A DNA stretch of 64,000 bases from positions 62,001-126,000 of the forward strand of contig NZ_JAIHON010000013.1 of assembly GCF_021173675.1 (NCBI RefSeq). The letters are read 5' to 3'. The notes under the pieces are model-generated. The model was not told where the DNA came from, made no database searches, and saw only the letters and a list, made by a program, of their open reading frames with translations. Of the stretch, positions 1 to 7,143 are shown piece after piece; the first letter of the stretch is position 1; each line of letters starts with the position of its first letter. A program made the position numbers and the translations under genes. This stretch comes from Streptomyces lincolnensis. GTDB lineage: Bacteria > Actinomycetota > Actinomycetes > Streptomycetales > Streptomycetaceae.

Positions 1-380
1 TCACCTCCCCGCAGTTCGCGGTCCTGAACACGCTCGTCGCCGAGCCCGGTCTCGACCAGCGCACGGTGGGGGAGCGGGTGGGGCTCGACCGGTCCACCAT
101 CGCCGAGGTGATCAGCCGCCTCGGCCGGCGGGGGCTGCTGGACAAGGTGCGTGATCCGCAGGACGGCCGCCGCTTCCTGCTGCGCCTCACCGACGAGGGG
201 CTGCGCACCCACCGCAAGCTCACCGTGCGCACGGCCCGGATGAACCAGGTCTTCCTGGCCCCGCTCTCCGCCGAGGAGCAGTCCGTCTTCTTCGACCTCC
301 TCCGCCGGGTCTCGGACGCGGCGGAGGGACTCCGCAATCCCACGGGACGTCCCGCGGAGCCCCTCGCCGCCCGTTCCTGA
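1..380 (+). CDS. MarR-family transcriptional regulator, 3' part
   Basis: The gene enters from the left edge, and the reading frame starts with the codon at base 3. About 125 C-terminal residues are visible. They hold the winged helix-turn-helix of the MarR family: a helix with SPQFAVLNTL, the recognition region TVGERVGLDRSTIAEVISRL, and a wing containing DPQDGRRFLLRLTDEG. A C-terminal dimerisation helix follows (LSAEEQSVFFDLLRRV). MarR proteins are dimeric repressors that often sense phenolic ligands. The target is not visible because the promoter lies outside the window. It is convergent with the lipoprotein gene that ends 7 bases downstream. Confidence 0.85.
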   Translation, partial: TSPQFAVLNTLVAEPGLDQRTVGERVGLDRSTIAEVISRLGRRGLLDKVRDPQDGRRFLLRLTDEGLRTHRKLTVRTARMNQVFLAPLSAEEQSVFFDLLRRVSDAAEGLRNPTGRPAEPLAARS

Positions 381-387
381 CCGGTGC

Positions 388-1377
388 TCACGCCTTCGCG
401 AACACCACCCACACCTGCCCCCGCGCGAAGTTCAGCGGAGCGCCGTCCGCCGTCGTGAACCTGGTGCCGTCCTCGGCCGTCGCGCGGTCCCAGGTCGCGT
501 CGTAGGACCGCCCGCCGCGCAGCACCTCGGCCCGGCCCGAGCCGACGGTCTCGGTGTACGGCGTGTTGTTGCCGAGGAAGTCGTGGAAGGCGGACTTGCG
601 CACCTTCACGTACTGCACCACGACCGTCGCGGGCGCCACCCGCTTCCCGCCGGTCGTCACGGTCGGCCTGCCGTCCTGCGAGACCAGCCAGCGGCTCCGG
701 TCGGCGGACCAGGTGAAGGTGAAGCGGGCGGCCGGGTAGCGCACGGTCCGCGAGCTCCTCGGCTCCCCGCCCTCGGGCGCCGCGCCGTAGCGGAAGCCGT
801 TCGTCAGCGCGTCGGCGCCCGGCGCGGTGGGCAGCAGCTTGTTCGGGCGCAGGTAGAGGTTGTGCGGGGTGGGCTTGTCGGTGCCCCGGAAGTAGGCGTC
901 GGCCACCTTCTCGGGTGTCTGCACGTCCAGGGGCGCCTTGTTGATCAGCGGCATCAGCTTGCCCTGGGCGCCGGAGAAGGCGAGGACCGGCCGCTCGAAC
1001 TGGCGCAGCAGCTCCAGGTCCGACTCGCGAGCGCTGCGCACCGGCCCGACGACCTTCGGGAGCTTGGTCGCGTACACCGCCATCAGCCGGCTGAGCCCGC
1101 CCTCGACCTGCTCGGCGTAGACGACGTCCGCCGCGTCGATGCCCGTCTGCGGCCGGGCCGCGCGCACGTTGTCGATCTTCACGGCGAGCACGGACCCGGC
1201 GGCCGGGGCGGTCGTGCCGTCGGCACTCCGGCTCGCCTCGGGGGTGCCCGGCCGTCCGCGCCCGTCGTCGGCGGGGGTGCGCCCGCCGGAGCAGCCCGCC
1301 ACCAGCGCGGCCGTCGTCGCGGCAGCCACCAGCACCGCCGTAGTCGTGGCGCGTCGCGTGCGCGCCGTCTGTCCCAT
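388..1377 (-). CDS. DUF3048-domain lipoprotein
   Basis: The protein has 329 residues. The N-terminus MGQTARTRR leads into a hydrophobic stretch ending in the lipobox LVAGC (Cys29), so it is probably an exported lipoprotein. After a Ser/Thr/Pro/Gly-rich linker, the body (AVKIDNVRAARPQTGIDAADVVYAEQ and the later FTFTWSADRSRWLVSQDGRP region) fits the DUF3048 family, which is related to YerB of Bacillus. Function is unknown. An in-frame ATG at 1407 would add ten residues. I prefer 1377 because the signal peptide then has a normal length. It is transcribed away from the alcohol dehydrogenase and shares a palindrome-rich upstream region with it. Confidence 0.85.
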   Translation of the reverse strand: MGQTARTRRATTTAVLVAAATTAALVAGCSGGRTPADDGRGRPGTPEASRSADGTTAPAAGSVLAVKIDNVRAARPQTGIDAADVVYAEQVEGGLSRLMAVYATKLPKVVGPVRSARESDLELLRQFERPVLAFSGAQGKLMPLINKAPLDVQTPEKVADAYFRGTDKPTPHNLYLRPNKLLPTAPGADALTNGFRYGAAPEGGEPRSSRTVRYPAARFTFTWSADRSRWLVSQDGRPTVTTGGKRVAPATVVVQYVKVRKSAFHDFLGNNTPYTETVGSGRAEVLRGGRSYDATWDRATAEDGTRFTTADGAPLNFARGQVWVVFAKA

Positions 1378-1470
1378 GCCCACCGTTGGCCACCCGTCTC
1401 GTGTCATTGATTGTGCGCTTATCAGTTCATTGATGGCCATACCCGGTCGGTTCTGATTGAGCGCGACGGA

Positions 1471-1486
1471 TGGGCCGATCGGCCCA
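1471..1486. promoter_or_regulatory. 16-bp perfect palindrome
   Basis: TGGGCCGATCGGCCCA is its own reverse complement. It lies in the 192-bp divergent region between the DUF3048 lipoprotein and the alcohol dehydrogenase. The size suits a dimeric repressor operator. The regulator is unknown. Confidence 0.4.
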
Positions 1487-1503
1487 GGGAGAGCGGTTCG
1501 TCG

Positions 1504-1531
1504 GGTGGCGCCCGGGTACCCGGGCGCCACC
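1504..1531. promoter_or_regulatory. 28-bp perfect palindrome (operator or cruciform)
   Basis: Each 14-bp half reads GGTGGCGCCCGGGT and its exact complement, with no central loop. It is centred 52 bp upstream of the alcohol dehydrogenase start. A perfect dyad this long could bind a regulator or extrude as a very stable hairpin in a leader RNA. It is too far from either upstream gene's 3' end to be an ordinary terminator. Confidence 0.45.
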
Positions 1532-1569
1532 GCGGACCCGACCCGTCGACATGACCGAGGGAGTGGGCG

Positions 1570-2760
1570 ATGAAGGCAGTGACCTGGCAGGGCAAGCGGG
1601 ACGTACGGGTGGAGAGCGTGCCCGATCCGGAGATCCAGGAGCCGACGGACGCCGTCATCCGCGTCACCTCCACCGGCCTGTGCGGCTCCGACCTGCATCT
1701 CTACGAGGTGCTCACCCCGTTCATGACACCGGGCGACATCCTCGGGCACGAGCCCATGGGCATCGTCGAGGAGGTCGGCGCGGCAGTGCCCGACCTGGCG
1801 GTGGGCGACCGGGTCGTGGTGCCGTTCCAGATCGCGTGCGGCAACTGCTGGATGTGCCTGACCGGCCTGCCCACGCAGTGCGAGACCACCCAGGTCACCA
1901 GCGAGGGCATGGGGGCCGCACTGTTCGGCTACACCCGTCTGTACGGCTCCGTACCGGGCGCCCAGGCCGAGTACCTGCGCGTGCCGCAGGCCCAGTACGG
2001 CCCGATCAAGGTCCCCGAGGGCCCGCCCGACGACCGGTTCGTCTACCTCTCCGACGTGCTGCCCACCGCCTGGCAGGCCGTCGCCTACGCCGATGTCCCC
2101 AAGGGTGGCAGCGTGGCCGTCCTCGGACTCGGCCCCATCGGCGACATGGCCTGCCGTATCGCCCAGGTCAAGGGCGCCGGCCGGGTGTTCGGCGTGGACC
2201 TGGTGGGCGAGCGGCTGCGCCGGGCCCGGTCCCGGGGCGTCGAGACGTACGACCTCAGGGGCTTCGGCAACGAGAAGGAGCTGGTCCAGGCGATCCGCGA
2301 CGAGACGGACGGGCGCGGCCCGGACGCCGTGATCGACGCCGTCGGCACCGAGGCCCACGGCAGCGCCGCCGCCAAGCTCGCCCAGACCGCCTCGGCGCTG
2401 CTGCCGCGGAAGATCAGCGGACCGTTCGCGGAACGCTTCAGCGTCGACCGGCTCGCCGCCCTCTACACCGCCATCGAACTGGTGCGCAGGGGCGGCACGA
2501 TCTCACTGTCCGGGGTCTACGGCGGGATGGCCGACCCGCTGCCCATGCTCACGATGTTCGACAAGCAGATCCAGATCCGGATGGGCCAGGCCAACGTGCG
2601 CCGCTGGAGCGACGAGATCATCCCGTACCTCACCGACGAGGACCCGCTCGGCGTCGACGACTTCGCCACCCACCGGCTGCCGCTGAGCGAGGCCCCGCAC
2701 GCGTACGAGATGTTCCAGCGCAAGCGGGAGGGCGCGGTCAAGGTGCTGATGACGCCCTGA
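1570..2760 (+). CDS. Zinc-dependent alcohol dehydrogenase (formaldehyde-dehydrogenase-like)
   Basis: A medium-chain dehydrogenase of 396 residues. Catalytic-zinc ligands are visible as Cys38 (GLCGSDLH) and His60/Glu61 (GHEPMG). The structural zinc cluster is Cys90, Cys93, Cys96 and Cys104 (CGNCWMC then PTQC). The nucleotide-binding glycine motif is VLGLGPIG, near residue 180. The long form with a central insert (DGRGPDAVIDAVGTEAHG onward) resembles formaldehyde/threonine-type dehydrogenases that use NAD(P). The true substrate cannot be read from sequence. GAGGGAG seven bases upstream of the ATG is a good RBS. The two palindromes upstream suggest repressor control. Confidence 0.88.
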   Translation: MKAVTWQGKRDVRVESVPDPEIQEPTDAVIRVTSTGLCGSDLHLYEVLTPFMTPGDILGHEPMGIVEEVGAAVPDLAVGDRVVVPFQIACGNCWMCLTGLPTQCETTQVTSEGMGAALFGYTRLYGSVPGAQAEYLRVPQAQYGPIKVPEGPPDDRFVYLSDVLPTAWQAVAYADVPKGGSVAVLGLGPIGDMACRIAQVKGAGRVFGVDLVGERLRRARSRGVETYDLRGFGNEKELVQAIRDETDGRGPDAVIDAVGTEAHGSAAAKLAQTASALLPRKISGPFAERFSVDRLAALYTAIELVRRGGTISLSGVYGGMADPLPMLTMFDKQIQIRMGQANVRRWSDEIIPYLTDEDPLGVDDFATHRLPLSEAPHAYEMFQRKREGAVKVLMTP

Positions 2761-2772
2761 CCCGGCGTCGGC

Positions 2773-3840
2773 TCAGGGCCCCGACAGGATCTCCTGGAGG
2801 TCGTAGCGGACCGGCTCCTCCAGCTGCGCGTACGTGCAGCTCTCCGGCGTCCGGTCCGGGCGCCAGCGGCGGAAGCGGGCCGTGTGCCGGAACCGTGCGC
2901 CGTTCTCCATGTGGTCGTAGGCCACCTCGGCCACCCGCTCCGGCCGGATCGGCACCCACGACAGGTCCTTCTTGCCCGACCAGCGGCTCGGGGCGCCCGG
3001 CAGCCGGGCCGTCTCGTGCGCCGCCGCCTCGGCCCAGGCCGCCCACGGGTGCCCGGCGGCGTCCGGCATGCGCAGCGGCTCCAGCTCCTCGACCAGCTCG
3101 GCGCGCCGCTTCATGGAGAAGGCCGCGGACACGCCGACGTGCTGGAGGGCGCCCTGGTCGTCGTAGAGCCCGAGAAGGAGCGAGCCGACCACCGGGCCGC
3201 TCTTGTGGAAGCGGTACCCGGCCACGACGACGTCCGCCGTGCGCTCGTGCTTGATCTTGAACATGGCGCGCTCGTCCTGGAGGTACCGCCCGGTGAGCGG
3301 TTTGGCGACGACCCCGTCCAGGCCGGCCCCCTCGTACTGCTCGAACCACCGGGTCGCGAGCTCGATGTCGGTGGTCGCCGGTGCCACGTGCACGGGCGCG
3401 CCCACCCCGTCCAGGGCCCGGGTGAGCAGCGCCCGCCGGTCGGTCAGCGGTACGTCGAGGAGCGACTCGTCCGCCAGGGCCAGCAGGTCGAAGGCGACGA
3501 ACGAGGCGGGCGTCCGCTCCGCGAGCGTGCGCACCCGGGAGTCCGCCGGGTGGATGCGCTCGGTCAGCGCGTCGAAGTCCAGCCGCCCGTCCCGTGCGAT
3601 GACGATCTCCCCGTCCAGCACACAGCGCTCGGGCACCCGCTCCGTCAGCGCCTCGACCAGCTCGGGGAAGTACCTGGTCAGCGGCTTTCCGGTACGGCTG
3701 CCCACCTCGACCTCGGCGCCGTCACGGAACACGATCGCCCGGAACCCGTCCCACTTGGCCTCGTAGTGCATGCCCGGCGGGATCTTCGCGACCGACTTGG
3801 CGAGCATGGGCTTCACGGGCGGCATCACCGGCAGATCCAT
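2773..3840 (-). CDS. ATP-dependent DNA ligase (LigC-type)
   Basis: A 355-residue ligase with the adenylation motif EAKWDGFR, so the nucleophile is Lys29. Further nucleotidyltransferase motifs follow (VLDGEIV, then FVAFDLLAL and EGVVAK-like LDGVVAKPL). The C-terminal OB fold begins near KIKHERTADVVVAGYRFHKSG. It lacks nuclease and polymerase domains, as in LigC proteins used in bacterial non-homologous end joining or base-excision repair. The chosen ATG gives the natural start MDLPVMPPVKPMLAK; an upstream ATG would add 17 residues. It is divergent from the LigD-type polymerase gene 65 bp away, so the two may be co-regulated. No Ku gene is in the window. Confidence 0.9.
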   Translation of the reverse strand: MDLPVMPPVKPMLAKSVAKIPPGMHYEAKWDGFRAIVFRDGAEVEVGSRTGKPLTRYFPELVEALTERVPERCVLDGEIVIARDGRLDFDALTERIHPADSRVRTLAERTPASFVAFDLLALADESLLDVPLTDRRALLTRALDGVGAPVHVAPATTDIELATRWFEQYEGAGLDGVVAKPLTGRYLQDERAMFKIKHERTADVVVAGYRFHKSGPVVGSLLLGLYDDQGALQHVGVSAAFSMKRRAELVEELEPLRMPDAAGHPWAAWAEAAAHETARLPGAPSRWSGKKDLSWVPIRPERVAEVAYDHMENGARFRHTARFRRWRPDRTPESCTYAQLEEPVRYDLQEILSGP

Positions 3841-3905
3841 GGTCCGATTCTGCGCCCACACGGCCCGAAATGCCTGATATGCGAGGTACACCTACCGTGG
3901 CTCGC

Positions 3906-4931
3906 ATGGGCGAAGCGGTGGAACTTCAGGCGGGCGGCCGGACCGTACGGCTGTCCAGTCCGGGCAAGATCTTCTTCCCGGAGCGCGGCTTCACCAAGCT
4001 GGACCTCGCCCGGTACTACCAGGCCGTCGGCCCCGGCATCCTGCGCGCCCTGCACGACCGTCCCACCACCCTGGAGCGCTACCCGGAGGGCGTCACCGGC
4101 GAGTCCTTCTTCCAGAAGCGGGCGCCCAAGAACATGCCCGACTGGATCCCCACCGCCCACATCACCTTCCCCAGCGGCCGCAGCGCCGACGAGATGTGCC
4201 CCACCGAGGAGGCCGCCGTCCTGTGGGCCGCCCAGTTCGGCACCCTCACCTTCCACCCCTGGCCGGTGCGCCGCGACGACGTGGACCGCCCCGACGAACT
4301 CCGCATCGACCTCGACCCGCAGCCCGGCACGGACTACGACGACGCCGTGCGCGCGGCGCACGAACTGAGGGCGGTGCTGGAGGAGTTCGGCGGCCTGCGC
4401 GGCTGGCCCAAGACCTCCGGCGGGCGCGGCCTGCACGTCTTCGTGCCGATCGAACCCCGCTGGACCTTCACCCAGGTCCGGCGCGCCGCGATCGCCGTGG
4501 GCCGCGAGATGGAACGCCGGATGCCGGAGCAGGTGACCATCAAGTGGTGGAAGGAGGAAAGGGGCGAACGTATCTTCATCGATTACAACCAGACGGCCAG
4601 GGACCGCACGATCGCCTCCGCCTACTCGGTACGCCCCCGCCCGCACGCCCCGGTCTCCGCACCCCTGCGCTGGGAGGAGGTGGGCCAGGCGCACCCCCGG
4701 GACTTCGACATCGCGACCATGCCCGCGCGCTTCGCCGAACTCGGCGACGTGCACGCGGACATGGACGATCACGCCTTCTCGCTGGACGCCCTCCTGGACC
4801 TCGCCCGCCGCGACGAGCACGACCACGGACTCGGCGACCTGCCGTACCCGCCCGAGTATCCGAAGATGCCGGGGGAACCCACGCGGGTACAGCCGAGCCG
4901 GGCGAGGAAAGCGGGACCTACAGCTCCTTGA
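3906..4931 (+). CDS. LigD-type DNA repair polymerase/primase
   Basis: A 341-residue stand-alone homologue of the LigD polymerase domain (archaeo-eukaryotic primase superfamily). The metal-binding pair is in RIDLDPQPG, and a third acidic residue is in IFIDYNQ. The motif SGGRGLHVFVPI contributes the nucleotide-binding histidine. Such enzymes add ribonucleotides or fill gaps at breaks and work with Ku and an ATP-dependent ligase. The neighbouring divergent gene encodes such a ligase. The ATG at 3906 is preferred to one at 3870 because the family begins with VRLSSPGKIFFPERG. Its last 14 bases overlap the convergent gene downstream. Confidence 0.9.
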   Translation: MGEAVELQAGGRTVRLSSPGKIFFPERGFTKLDLARYYQAVGPGILRALHDRPTTLERYPEGVTGESFFQKRAPKNMPDWIPTAHITFPSGRSADEMCPTEEAAVLWAAQFGTLTFHPWPVRRDDVDRPDELRIDLDPQPGTDYDDAVRAAHELRAVLEEFGGLRGWPKTSGGRGLHVFVPIEPRWTFTQVRRAAIAVGREMERRMPEQVTIKWWKEERGERIFIDYNQTARDRTIASAYSVRPRPHAPVSAPLRWEEVGQAHPRDFDIATMPARFAELGDVHADMDDHAFSLDALLDLARRDEHDHGLGDLPYPPEYPKMPGEPTRVQPSRARKAGPTAP

Positions 4932-7143
4932 TCCTGATGTCCCGGTAGGAGATCACATCCGTCGTGCCGTGGACCTGGAGTCCGATGTAGCCGGAGGCGA
5001 ACCGCCGCCCGTCCGTGCCCGGGTCGTCCGAGCGGGGCGGGGCGAAGTCCTGGCCGCCGGTGTTGTCGAACTCGTTGATCAGGACGCCGTTGCGGTAGAC
5101 CGAGTAGTGCTGGTCGACCACCCGGATCTCGTAGTCGTTCCAGGTGCCCTTCTGGGTGACGCCCGCGCCCGCGAGTCCCACCCGGTCGAAGCCGTAGACC
5201 GAACCGGTCTTGTACATGTCGCCGTCGGGCCGGTCGAGCACCTGCACCTCGTGGCCGTACTTGATGGCGACCCACTCGGGACGCGTCTCCTCGGGGTGGT
5301 CGTGGATCCACGGGAAGCGCACGAACACACCGGCGTTGGCGTTGCCGGTGCCCGGGGCGTCGTCGCGCCACTGGAGCTTGAGCGAGAAGTCGCCGTACTT
5401 GCGCTGCGGGAACCACAGCATGCCGAGGCCGGCCTTCGTGGTGCCGCTGGTGATCGACCCGTCGCCGTTGGGCGCGAACGAACCGCTGCCCACCTGCTGC
5501 CACTTGGCGAAGGACGCGGCGCTGCCGTCGAGGATCGTGGTGTAGCCCTCGGTCTGGCCGGGCTTGCCGATCCCGGACTCACGGGCCGCCGCGTCGATGG
5601 CGTCGTACTCGCGCTCGTCGATCACGCCGTCCTTGAAGAGCTTGTCCAGGACGGTGGTCACGTGCTTGAGGAACAGCGCGTGCGAGGTCCACTCCTTCTC
5701 GTCCTCGATCAACTCGTTGATCATGCACCGGCTGTTGGTGATCCGGTTCGGGACGCCCGAGTCGACCGTGCCGACGATCACCGTCAACCGCTCGTCGAAC
5801 TCGGGGCAGTTGGGCGCCGGGACCTGGCTCGACACCACCGTGAAGGTCACCGTGCGGGCGGCGGCGGTGTTGCCCGCCCTGTCGCTCGCCCGGTACGCCA
5901 TCGTGTGCACACCCGCCCGGTCGACCACCACCGGGGCGGTGTAGGCCAGGTACGGCCCGCCGTCGAGCGAGTACTCGATCCGCTCGACACCCGTACCGCC
6001 GTGGTCGGTGGCGCTCACCGTCACCTTCGCGGTGCCGACGTAGGCCCCGTCGGAGTTCCGGGTGCCGTCCAGGGTCACCCCGGTCACCGGGGGAGTGGTG
6101 TCCTTCGGGGGCGCCGCCACGACCGTGAAGCCCACGCTCTTCTCGGGCGTGACGTTGCCCGCCTTGTCGGTGGCCCGGTAGCGCACGGTGTGCGTGCCGA
6201 CCTGGTGCACCATCACGGGGGCGGTGTACGGCTGCCAGGCGCCGGTGCCCACGGCGTACTCGATCGTGTTGACGCCGGTGCCGGTGTCGGAGGCCGACAC
6301 GGTCACCGTCGCCATGTCGATGTACGCGCCGTCGGGGTTGCGCTCCCCGCTCACCGTCGCCGAGGTCTCCGGCGCGGTCGTGTCCTCCGAGGACGGGGCC
6401 ACGACCGTGAACGCGGTGCTCTTCTCCGCCGAGACATTGCCGGCCTTGTCGACCGCCCGGTGACGCACCGTGTGGTCGCCTACCTGGTCCACGACGACCG
6501 GGGCGGTGTACGGCTGCCAGGCGCCGGTGTCGTCGACCGCGTACTCGATCCGGTCGACGCCGGAGCCGCCCTCCTCGTCGGTCGCGCTGATCGCCACGCT
6601 CGCCGAACCGACGTACTGGCCCTGCGTGTTCTGCGTGCCGGTCACCTGCGCGGCCGTCACGGGCGCGGTGGTGTCCTCGCCGGTGCCCTCGGTCACCACC
6701 AGGATGCCCTGCATCATCCCGTGGCCGGGAATCGTGCAGTGGTAGAAGTAGCGGCCCGGGGTGAGGGTGACCTCGGCGGTGTGCCGGCCGCCCATGGAGT
6801 CGTTCGGGTTGGCGAGGATGTTGAGCTGGACGTCGTTGTTGAACTCGGGGTCCGAGGTGACGAACGTCAACGTGTGCGGCATTCCCATGGTGTTGCCGGT
6901 GGCCACGCTGTTCTCGAAGACGATCGTCGCCGTGCCCGCCTCGGCGGTCGCGGGCGCGGACGTGTACGTGGCGATGTCGTTGCCGGCGGTCCAGGTCAGG
7001 ACCTGCGCGGCGGCCGCCGCCCGGCCCTCGGGCTGCCCGGTGGCGGGCATGGCCTGGAGACCGAGTATCACGAGTACGGCGGCCAGGACGGCCGTCCAGA
7101 GTCTTCGGTCCAGACTGCGGTGCCGTGTCACGCGTGTGGTCAC
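4918..7143 (-). CDS. Secreted cupredoxin / OmpL47-repeat / DUF1080 protein
   Basis: A 741-residue exported multidomain protein. Residues 1-36 look like a signal peptide. Residues 48-152 are a blue-copper (cupredoxin) domain with probable type 1 copper ligands His90 (GMPHTL), Cys136 (FYHCTIPGHG), His141 and Met143 or Met144. Three copies of an Ig-like OmpL47 repeat of about 92 residues follow (157-248, 253-342, 347-436), each containing YTAP and AGN motifs. A helical linker leads to a C-terminal 3-keto-disaccharide hydrolase domain (DUF1080, about 533-741), a concanavalin-like fold. The GTG start overlaps the upstream stop by four bases (GTGA), so translation is coupled to the ThuA/dehydrogenase gene. 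GAGGGGG provides an RBS. A role in oxidising and cleaving extracellular glycosides is inferred. Confidence 0.85.
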   Translation of the reverse strand: MTTRVTRHRSLDRRLWTAVLAAVLVILGLQAMPATGQPEGRAAAAAQVLTWTAGNDIATYTSAPATAEAGTATIVFENSVATGNTMGMPHTLTFVTSDPEFNNDVQLNILANPNDSMGGRHTAEVTLTPGRYFYHCTIPGHGMMQGILVVTEGTGEDTTAPVTAAQVTGTQNTQGQYVGSASVAISATDEEGGSGVDRIEYAVDDTGAWQPYTAPVVVDQVGDHTVRHRAVDKAGNVSAEKSTAFTVVAPSSEDTTAPETSATVSGERNPDGAYIDMATVTVSASDTGTGVNTIEYAVGTGAWQPYTAPVMVHQVGTHTVRYRATDKAGNVTPEKSVGFTVVAAPPKDTTPPVTGVTLDGTRNSDGAYVGTAKVTVSATDHGGTGVERIEYSLDGGPYLAYTAPVVVDRAGVHTMAYRASDRAGNTAAARTVTFTVVSSQVPAPNCPEFDERLTVIVGTVDSGVPNRITNSRCMINELIEDEKEWTSHALFLKHVTTVLDKLFKDGVIDEREYDAIDAAARESGIGKPGQTEGYTTILDGSAASFAKWQQVGSGSFAPNGDGSITSGTTKAGLGMLWFPQRKYGDFSLKLQWRDDAPGTGNANAGVFVRFPWIHDHPEETRPEWVAIKYGHEVQVLDRPDGDMYKTGSVYGFDRVGLAGAGVTQKGTWNDYEIRVVDQHYSVYRNGVLINEFDNTGGQDFAPPRSDDPGTDGRRFASGYIGLQVHGTTDVISYRDIRIKEL
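5836..6675 (-). repeat. Three intragenic repeats encoding OmpL47 domains
   Basis: Three successive units of about 275-290 bp inside the cupredoxin/DUF1080 gene encode the same domain. Recognisable cores at DNA and protein level are TVRxRAxDKAGN and YTAPV. The copies differ enough that recombination between them should be infrequent. Confidence 0.8.

Noticed and set aside
388..2358. A 656-codon minus-strand frame running from the lipoprotein across the alcohol dehydrogenase
   Set aside because: Only the part up to 1377 (signal peptide, lipobox, DUF3048) looks like protein. The rest is antisense to a clear dehydrogenase and reflects GC codon bias.
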